64,000 nt of DNA from Deltaproteobacteria bacterium (GTDB lineage Bacteria > Myxococcota_A > UBA796 > SXON01): positions 128,598 through 192,597 of the forward strand of contig CANLGL010000002.1 in the NCBI GenBank assembly GCA_947490345.1, read 5' to 3'. The position numbers and the translations under genes are program-made. The notes beneath the pieces are model-generated. The model was not told where the DNA came from. It searched no databases and saw only the letters and a list, made by a program, of their open reading frames with translations. Shown here piece by piece: positions 58,663-64,000 of the stretch; the stretch's first letter is position 1, and each line of letters begins with the position of its first letter.

Positions 58663-60014
58663 TGCAGGCCGGCCTGCTCGACACCTGGAAGCGGCCATCG
58701 CGGGCTCGTGGCGCCATCGCGTGGCTTGCGGCGGGGCTTCTCATCAGCTTCTACCTGCTCTTATACCTGCCAGAAAGTACCTTCACGCCCAATTTTCCGG
58801 ACGTGCTCAGCCCGATCGCCGCGGCCTTGCACTTGCCATCGAAGTGGCTGCTCTACGGCCTTCTGTACTCGATTGCGATGGTCGTGGGCGGGTTCTTCAT
58901 GCTTCGACGGCATGGGAGCAGTCGCTACCATCGGATTCGCACCGTGACCGTGGTCACCGTGCAGATCGTTCTGGGCTTTTCGCTGCCCCTGGCGCTGAAG
59001 ATTGCCGGAAAACCCGAGTTGTACCTCAGCTACGTATGGCCGCTCTCTTACGACAAGCTCTTTCCCGACACGCTGGCGGCGATGCCGGCGGCGGCGGCGC
59101 TGTGGTTCATCTTCGCGTCGTTGGTACTCTTTCCAGTGTTGGCGTGGCGCTATGGCAAACGCTTCTACTGCTCCTGGGTGTGCGGCTGTGGGGGCCTGGC
59201 CGAGACCTTCGGCGACGGCTGGCGCCACCTCTCCGACAAGTCGACCAAGTCGTGGCGCATCGAACAGTGGAGCGTCCACGGCGTCCTCGTCCTCGTTCTG
59301 TTGATGACCGGGCTGGTGATCGCGGATGGGGTCAGTCGATCGGGGGTGGTGGGTGCGGCCGGGGGTGCGGAGGGCGCGCGCGTGGCGTTGTCGGCGCAGT
59401 TGGCGCTGGAGGCCACCACCCTGGCGGAGCTGGCCGCGGCGGAGCTCGCGCCGCGGGCGGAGTCGATCCGTCGTGAGGTGGAGGCGACGTTGCCGCCGAC
59501 GTGGGTGCTCGACAAGCTCGCTCCGGTCGAGGTCGCAGCGACAGCCGGCGACGCGGCGGCAATGGCCTCGGCGGTCGAGGATCTGGCCTACGGGGTGATG
59601 CCCGGCTCGCCGCTCGGGCGCGCGGCGGGGACAGTGAAGGGGCTATACGCTTTCTTCATCGGGGCGATGTTCTCGGGGGTGGCCGGCGTGGGCCTCTACC
59701 CGCTGATGGGCACCCGGGTCTGGTGCCGCTTCGGGTGTCCGATGGCCGCGATCCTGGGCCTCGTGCAGAAGCTCGGCCGCTTCCGCATCGCCGTGAAGAA
59801 GGACATGTGCATCAGCTGCGGGAACTGCTCCGCGTATTGTGAGATGGGCATCGACGTGCGCGCATACGCGATGGCCAACTTGGATGTCCGCCGCGCCAGT
59901 TGCGTGGGTTGCGGCATGTGCGCCCACGTGTGCCCGCGCGGGGTGCTTCGGCTGACCAACGATGCCGACGTCGGCCCCGGCCAGCGGGTGGGCGAGTGGG
60001 TGGTGGAGATCTGA
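58662..60014 (+). CDS. Polytopic 4Fe-4S membrane protein, NapH/CcoG/NosR-like
   Basis: A 450-residue membrane protein with about five helices. Cysteine motifs are FYCSWVCGCGGLAETFGDGW (incomplete CxxxCP), TRVWCRFGCPMAAILGL, then two ferredoxin clusters CISCGNCSAYCEMGI and CVGCGMCAHVCPRGV. A long periplasmic helical insert (about 235-325, SAQLALEATTLAELAAAEL) separates the helices. It likely accepts electrons from the flavoprotein before it and passes them across or within the membrane; acceptor unknown. ATG 58662 shares a base with the previous stop. Confidence 0.87.
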   Translation: MQAGLLDTWKRPSRARGAIAWLAAGLLISFYLLLYLPESTFTPNFPDVLSPIAAALHLPSKWLLYGLLYSIAMVVGGFFMLRRHGSSRYHRIRTVTVVTVQIVLGFSLPLALKIAGKPELYLSYVWPLSYDKLFPDTLAAMPAAAALWFIFASLVLFPVLAWRYGKRFYCSWVCGCGGLAETFGDGWRHLSDKSTKSWRIEQWSVHGVLVLVLLMTGLVIADGVSRSGVVGAAGGAEGARVALSAQLALEATTLAELAAAELAPRAESIRREVEATLPPTWVLDKLAPVEVAATAGDAAAMASAVEDLAYGVMPGSPLGRAAGTVKGLYAFFIGAMFSGVAGVGLYPLMGTRVWCRFGCPMAAILGLVQKLGRFRIAVKKDMCISCGNCSAYCEMGIDVRAYAMANLDVRRASCVGCGMCAHVCPRGVLRLTNDADVGPGQRVGEWVVEI

Positions 60015-60893
60015 TCAGCGTCGCCGACGACGGATGAGCGCCGCGCCCGCCACCGCCGCGACCAGGCTGGCCGAGGCCGAGCCGGCGTCGCACCCGCAGT
60101 CCCCGGACGCCAGCACCTCGTCGCAGGCGAGGTCGGCCCCGGAGCAATCCTGGTCGATCTCGTCGCCGCAGACCTCAGCCGCGCTCGCGTTGATCTCGGC
60201 CGCGCTGTCGTCACAATCCGGGCCGCCGGCCTCCGAACCGGCGGCACCGTCCCCGTCCAGATCCTCCAGGTCCGTGCCGTCGCAGTCCTGATCGACCCCG
60301 TCGTAAGCGACCTCCACGCCGGTGGGACCCACGCTGGCGTCGGCGTCGTTGCAGTCCGTTCCCCCATACGTGGCGGCAACCGCCCCGTCCGCATCGCTGT
60401 CGGCGGGTTCGGAGTCGATGGTCATGTCGTAGTAGTAGTCTTCCAGGTCCGGCGGGTCGAAGGCGTCGGGCGTTGCGTCGACTGCGTACCGGTAGGAGCC
60501 CGTGACCCCACCAAACCAGGGATCGTCAGAGTTATCGGAGTAGTAGTACACCCAGGAGCCGCCCAGGTGCGCGCCCACGGCGTACTGCTCGCCGGGCTGC
60601 AGCACCCAGGCGACCTCGCCGGAATCGGCGGTGCCGTCGCCATCATCGGGGAGCCCCGACGCCGCGACGGAGCCGAGGAGCGAATATTCCTCATCCACCC
60701 ACTGGTACACCACCAGGTCGATGTCGTCCGTGCCGCCCTCGTCTGACACTGCGAAGCGAAGGCGGGTGATCGCGACCACCTCGTCGACCTCCACAACGAC
60801 CAACTTGAGCATGTCGCCTTCGTTGTTGTCGGAGTCATTTCCCCCGATCTGGTCGGTTTCGGCGAGCGCGAGCGAAGCAAGGAGGAGTTGCAT
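60015..60893 (-). CDS. MopE-like metal-binding-motif protein with MYXO-CTERM tail
   Basis: A 292-residue acidic exported protein with a very short signal (MQLLLASLALAE). The first 170 residues are a beta-rich domain (RLRFAVSDEGGTDDIDLVVY). Two MopE-type motifs follow: GGTDCNDADASVGPTGVEVA and PDCDDSAAEINASAAEVCGD, each with DQDC. The tail SGDCGCDAGSASASLVAAVA ending in a run of five arginines is a MYXO-CTERM: a Cys-containing recognition site, hydrophobic helix and basic end. It should be processed by a myxosortase, possibly the CPBP protein at 28377. Surface exposure is inferred. Confidence 0.88.
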   Translation of the reverse strand: MQLLLASLALAETDQIGGNDSDNNEGDMLKLVVVEVDEVVAITRLRFAVSDEGGTDDIDLVVYQWVDEEYSLLGSVAASGLPDDGDGTADSGEVAWVLQPGEQYAVGAHLGGSWVYYYSDNSDDPWFGGVTGSYRYAVDATPDAFDPPDLEDYYYDMTIDSEPADSDADGAVAATYGGTDCNDADASVGPTGVEVAYDGVDQDCDGTDLEDLDGDGAAGSEAGGPDCDDSAAEINASAAEVCGDEIDQDCSGADLACDEVLASGDCGCDAGSASASLVAAVAGAALIRRRRR

Positions 60894-61105
60894 TCGGCGC
60901 TGGTATCCTCAGTCGTCGAACTCGGCCGACGCTCACCGCGATCGTCACTGCAAAAGAAATCTAGAATAAACTATTGTATTTGCATGGCCTCTACTCGGCG
61001 TCGTTATTCGATCGTAATGGGGATGCCCGCGGCCGGTGATACGTCGTGTTGACAGATTTCTGACCGCTCGGCGCGATTTCCTCCTACCACGAACGAGGGT
61101 TCCCC

Positions 61106-62821
61106 ATGCTCGAAGGAGTCAGTGCGTCTGAAGGCATCGTCGCCGGCGGCGGCGTCATGGGCGCGCTCATCCGGGAAACGGACTGGACGAAAGAAGCCGT
61201 GGGTCCGATGCTGTCGTGGCCACAGAGTTTTCGCACCGCCCTGGGCATGGTGTTGGATTCACAATTTGCGATGGCGATCGCTTGGGGGCCCGAGCTTCGC
61301 TTGTTCTACAACGATGGGTATCAGCCGATCCTTGGGCGTTCCAAACACCCAGGCGCGTTGGGCGCATCCTTGGAGGAAACGTTCCCGGAGGCGTGGGCTT
61401 TCATCGGCCCGCTCATGGAAAAAACGCGCGCCGGCGGCACCGTGGGCCTCGAGGACGTGCTCGTCCCTTTGGACCGGAACGGGTACTTCGAGAGCTGCTG
61501 GTTCACGTTCTCCTACAGCCCGATTCGCGACGAGTCTGGCGGCGTGGGAGGGGTGCTGATCGTGGTCGCGGAAACGACCGCGCGCGTAGAGGGAGCGCGG
61601 CGGCTGGGCACGCTGCGCGACCTCTCGCGGGGCACGGCCGAGGCCCGTTCGCGCGCCGAAGCGGCCAAGGCGGCCGTGGCGATTCTTGGCGAAAATCCGG
61701 CCGACATTCCCTTCGCCCTGATCTACTCGGCGGACCACGCGCGGGGCAAGGCGCGGCTCGTTGCGCATTGCGGGATGCCCGACGATCACCCGGGCACGGC
61801 GGTGGAAGTCGACCTGGTGGGTGGCGGAAGCTGGCCGCTCGGCGGCGTCATGTCTTCGAGGAAGTTGGAGCTGATCACGGCGGCCTCGTTCGGGATTGCG
61901 GGCTTGCCCGGAGGGGGGCATCCCGAAGCGACGCACGGCGTGGCGATCATTCCGTTGGCACGCCCGGGCCGTGAAGCCCTCTGTGGATTCCTGGTCGCCG
62001 GCGTCAGCCCGAGGCGCGCGTTTGACGACTCGTACCATGCTTTCTTCGGCCTCGTGGGGGAGCACATCTCGGCGGCGCTCGCGCACTCCGGCGCCTTCGA
62101 AGACGAGCGAGAGCGCGCCGAAGCGCTCGCCGAGGTGGACCGTGTGAAAACGCAATTCTTCAGCAATGTGAGCCATGAGTTCCGCACCCCGCTCACGTTG
62201 ATGCTGGGACCGCTGGAGGATGTGCTCGCCGGGCGGCACGGGGAGCTCTCGGGCGCGCTCGCAGAAACGCTCGGCATGATGCGCCGCAACAGCCAGCGCC
62301 TGCTCAAGCTGGTGAACACGCTGCTCGACTTCAGCCGGATCGAGGCAGGTCGGGTGAAGGGAGCGTTTGCCCCAACGGATCTCGGCGCGTACACCGCCGA
62401 GCTGGCCAGCGTTTTTCGTGCGGCGATGGAGGGCGGTCAGCTCAGCTTCGTGGTTGACGGCTATTCGATGCCAGCTCCCACCCGGCCCGCCGTGGGGTTC
62501 ATGGGGACAATGGGAGGTGGAGGCAGTCGACTGTCGCATCCAGGAGCCTCGGCGCCGCACTACGAAAGGTCGAGCGCGGCCTTGATGCCGGCCTCCACCG
62601 CCGCGAGAACCTCAACCGGCAGCGCCCCGAGTCGCCGCGTGAGCTTGGCTCGATCGAGCGTCGTGAGCTGGTGGCACACAGCGATCCCATCCCCCCTGAG
62701 CCCGCCAGCGCCATCGGGGATCGGAACCGCCGTCGGGCCGCGGCGTGCCTGGTTCGCGGATGTGGTCAGCGGCACCACCGTGACCGACTTCCAGCCGGGC
62801 ACGCGGTTGAAGCTGTCGTGA
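61106..62821 (+). pseudogene. Sensor histidine kinase truncated after HisKA; catalytic domain lost
   Basis: Residues 18-150 form a PAS-like sensor (GALIRETDWTKEAVGPMLSW, LRLFYNDGYQPILG), about 170-330 a GAF-type domain, then HisKA with phosphoacceptor His357 in NVSHEFRTPLTLMLG. Family members continue after GGQLSFVVD with a dimer linker and HATPase; here the homology ends at residue 451 (base 62459), exactly where a 33-bp repeat begins. The last 120 codons run over that repeat and antisense to the mazF gene to TGA 62821. No ATP-binding motif follows in the window. It may survive as a sensor lacking kinase activity. GAGGG precedes ATG 61106; ATG 61157 is also possible. TTGACA at 61049-61054 upstream has no good -10 partner. 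Confidence 0.75.
62459..62491 (+). repeat. 33-bp imperfect direct repeat, copy 1 (kinase junction)
   Basis: Starts GGCTATTCGATGCC and ends CCCGGCCCGCC. It differs from copy 2 at three of 33 bases (positions 10, 12 and 22). Similarity fades gradually over the next 14 bases. It marks the point where the kinase gene loses homology. Confidence 0.75.
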
Positions 62822-62907
62822 GACACCACCAGCACCGGGCGATCGCCCTGGATCTCCGCCCCGGAGCGGGGATGCAGGGCGGCCAAGTACAATTCGCCGC
62901 GCTTCAT
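62560..62907 (-). CDS. MazF/PemK-family toxin
   Basis: A 115-residue mRNA interferase candidate. The N-terminus MKRGELYLAALHPRSGAEIQ (20 residues) and GDRPVLVVSHDSFNRVPGWK carry the SH3-like fold motif, and VTVVPLTTSANQARRGPT the conserved Thr-rich strand; GIAVCHQLTTLDRAKL is typical of the C-terminal half. ATG 62907 overlaps the antitoxin stop (ATGA), so toxin follows antitoxin, which favours a regulated ratio. The RNA site cut is unknown. Confidence 0.9.
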   Translation of the reverse strand: MKRGELYLAALHPRSGAEIQGDRPVLVVSHDSFNRVPGWKSVTVVPLTTSANQARRGPTAVPIPDGAGGLRGDGIAVCHQLTTLDRAKLTRRLGALPVEVLAAVEAGIKAALDLS

Positions 62908-63155
62908 CGAGCGTCCGCGACGAGCAGGTGCTCCACGCCCGCCTGCTCGAGCTCCGGGTCGAGGTCGAGATCCGTCCCCGCAAAGTCCAACGCGAATCGG
63001 TGAATCTCCTTGGCCACCCGCTCGCGCTGCTTCGCCTGAAGCCATCCGGCGAGGGCGTCGCGGGCCACCTCGGTCGCCGGGCGGTGGTCCGCGGTCGCCT
63101 CGCGGCGAAGCGCTTCGTGGAGGTCATCGGGGAGCGGCAGGTGGAAGGTACGCAT
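62904..63155 (-). CDS. Antitoxin of the MazF pair, ribbon-helix-helix type
   Basis: An 83-residue protein whose start MRTFHLPLPDDLHEALRREA fits an RHH strand-helix DNA-binding domain, followed by ATEVARDALAGWLQAKQRER and an acidic tail that would bind the toxin. ATG 63155 is preceded by GGAG five bases upstream; ATG 63188 would add 11 residues and overlaps a dyad likely to be the operator. Toxin overlap is 4 bases. Confidence 0.85.
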   Translation of the reverse strand: MRTFHLPLPDDLHEALRREATADHRPATEVARDALAGWLQAKQRERVAKEIHRFALDFAGTDLDLDPELEQAGVEHLLVADAR

Positions 63156-63182
63156 GAGTGCTCCGGGCTTGGCCGATTTTTC

Positions 63183-63199
63183 GGCCATGTTCTATGGCC
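63183..63199. promoter_or_regulatory. Candidate operator of the toxin-antitoxin operon
   Basis: GGCCAT (63183-63188) and ATGGCC (63194-63199) form a perfect dyad around a 5-base spacer GTTCT, 28 bases upstream of antitoxin ATG 63155. Spacing and position fit autorepression by an RHH antitoxin. Confidence 0.5.
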
Positions 63200-63327
63200 A
63201 TTTAGCCAGCCAGCCGCGGACCGTCAACGACCCGCAAGCTACAGCGCACGGCCCGAACGCTATTGCCGCCATGCACTGCGCGGCCGGTGCTGCGAGAGGC
63301 AAATCACCGAACGCATGGACGACCGCG

Positions 63328-63360
63328 GGCTATTCGCTACCAGCTCCCGCCCGGCCCGCC
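63328..63360 (+). repeat. 33-bp imperfect direct repeat, copy 2
   Basis: GGCTATTCGCTACC to CCCGGCCCGCC, same orientation as copy 1 and 30 of 33 bases identical. The copies are 869 bases apart start to start and enclose the toxin-antitoxin genes. Confidence 0.75.
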
Positions 63361-63435
63361 GAAGGGATCATCGGCGCGCTATCGGCTCCATGTCGAGGCG
63401 GAGGGGGTGAGGAGGCCGAGGGTCCGTGCCGCCCC

Positions 63436-63497
63436 GTAGTGGCGCGAGATGGGCTCGCGCCAGATGTAGTGGCGCGATAGGAGGCTCGCGCCACTAC
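63436..63497. repeat. Tandem REP-like palindromic hairpins before the Fic gene
   Basis: GTAGTGGCGCGA occurs at 63436-63447 and 63466-63477. The first is followed by TCGCGCCA (63455-63462): an 8-bp stem with loop of 7. The second is followed by its full reverse complement TCGCGCCACTAC (63486-63497): a perfect 12-bp stem with loop of 8. The second stem ends one base before the ribosome binding site GGAGG (63498-63502), so it may also act on the Fic gene. Confidence 0.8.
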
Positions 63498-63507
63498 GGA
63501 GGTCCTG

Positions 63508-64000
63508 GTGCCCCGCCCGCGTCCCGCCGCGTCACTCGACGCCATCGTCTCGATCGTCGAGGCGCACCCAGACGGAGTGTCCGTTGACGACCTCATCGCA
63601 CAGCTTCCGGGGCTCCCGAGGCGCACCCTGCAGCGGTACCTGGCGCAGCTGGCGTCCACCAATCGGGTCCACGCCGTCGGCGGCTCATCGGCACGCCGAT
63701 ATCTCCAGGCCCGCCCGCCGAGGTCGGACGACAAGTCTCTGGGTGCCACGCGGGCCGGGCCCCGCGAGTGGAAGCCCCAGGCCGGGGCCGAGGTTGAACG
63801 ACTCGTCCGCCGGCCCCTCTTCCAACGAACTCCCGTTGGGTATCGACGGGACTTTCTTGACGCCTACCGCCCGAACCGCGATTACTACCTGGCGGCCCCC
63901 GTCCGCGCCCACCTCCACGACGTCGGGCGCTCGCCCGACGGGGCCCGCCCCGCGGGGACGTACGCGCGGCAGGTCCTGGGTCGGCTCCTCATCGATCTCT
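63508..64000 (+). CDS. Fic-family protein, N-terminal part (runs off window)
   Basis: GTG 63508 has GGAGG five bases upstream and stays open for 164 codons to the window end. The first 70 residues look like a winged-helix (SLDAIVSIVEAHPDGVSVDD, RRTLQRYLAQLASTNRVHAV). Then RPLFQRTPVGYRRDFLDAYR, NRDYYLAAPVRAHLHDVG and AGTYARQVLGRLLIDL form the Fic N-terminal domain. The AMPylation motif HPFxxGNGR would lie outside the window, so activity cannot be judged. The order winged helix-Fic_N is less usual. It may be regulated by the hairpin just upstream. Confidence 0.8.
   Translation, partial: MPRPRPAASLDAIVSIVEAHPDGVSVDDLIAQLPGLPRRTLQRYLAQLASTNRVHAVGGSSARRYLQARPPRSDDKSLGATRAGPREWKPQAGAEVERLVRRPLFQRTPVGYRRDFLDAYRPNRDYYLAAPVRAHLHDVGRSPDGARPAGTYARQVLGRLLIDL

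Larger units (their letters stand above)
63156..63507. other. 352-base intergenic stretch, accessory region
   Basis: Between antitoxin and Fic gene there is no convincing coding region. It contains the operator dyad (63183-63199), repeat copy 2 (63328-63360) and two hairpins (63436-63497). The base composition is mixed, with less GC near 63190-63210. Confidence 0.6.

Noticed and set aside
61049-61077. TTGACA promoter for the truncated kinase
   Set aside because: No acceptable -10 at 16-18 bases; mentioned only in the gene entry.
1-64000. tRNA, rRNA, CRISPR or transposase genes
   Set aside because: No cloverleaf, no spaced identical repeats, and no DDE or serine/tyrosine recombinase motifs were seen. 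Reading was by eye, so a single tRNA in a short gap could be missed.

Overview
The window is high-GC DNA packed with operons whose genes often overlap by 1 to 4 bases (ATGA, GTGA, TGATG junctions) and start frequently on GTG. The gene content points to an uncultured member of the Myxococcota: complete type IV pilus loci, a MYXO-CTERM sorting tail, an AgmX/PglI-type protein, DUF4388 and HD-GYP-like signalling proteins, many TPR proteins and lipoproteins, and an aspartate-rich calcium-repeat giant protein. I see no tRNA, rRNA, CRISPR array or insertion sequence.

Left part (1-18.8 kb): a glycosyltransferase is cut by the left edge. Next to it is an eight-gene plus-strand operon: an NtrC-type sigma-54 activator, a TPR lipoprotein, four minor pilins or pilin-like proteins (FimT/GspH, PilV, PilW, PilX) and the tip adhesin PilY1. 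A nine-gene minus-strand run follows (18.8 to 9.1 kb): a GldA/GldF/GldG-like ABC system, a DUF4340 protein, a lipoprotein cytochrome with four haem motifs, TsaD, RsmA, a PP2C phosphatase and an M23 peptidase. The cytochrome gene has an in-frame TGA at codon 45, where I expect cysteine in the family motif EPCGC. A bacterial SECIS-like hairpin with a GGUCU loop follows directly. I read it as a selenoprotein that an ordinary gene caller would truncate, and it is the strongest novelty here.

Middle (18.8-42 kb): a SurA-like N-domain protein, RimI, an AgmX-like protein, a peroxiredoxin-like/rhodanese fusion, and three signalling proteins whose receiver and HD motifs are degenerate. These are followed by a SAM hydrolase, an orphan LarE, a CPBP protease (a possible myxosortase) and a long TPR protein. 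Then comes a minus-strand run carrying accB-accC, aroQ, TPR and lipoprotein genes, aroB, aroK and pilQ-pilP-pilO-pilN-pilM, the core pilus machinery that would act with the minor-pilin operon at 1.1-9.1 kb.

Right part (42-60.9 kb): a membrane spermidine-synthase-like/TPR protein, SecA, a VOC protein, an SPFH/GYF_2-like protein, AspS, a 1421-residue lipoprotein with about 38 cysteine-paired DxDxDG repeats, a PEGA protein translationally coupled to it, an FAD/4Fe-4S redox pair, and a MopE-like MYXO-CTERM protein.

Right edge (61-64 kb) looks like an accessory patch. A sensor kinase loses its ATPase half exactly where a 33-bp imperfect repeat begins. A MazF-type toxin/antitoxin pair sits between this copy and a second copy. 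Tandem palindromic hairpins lie in front of a Fic-family gene that runs off the window.
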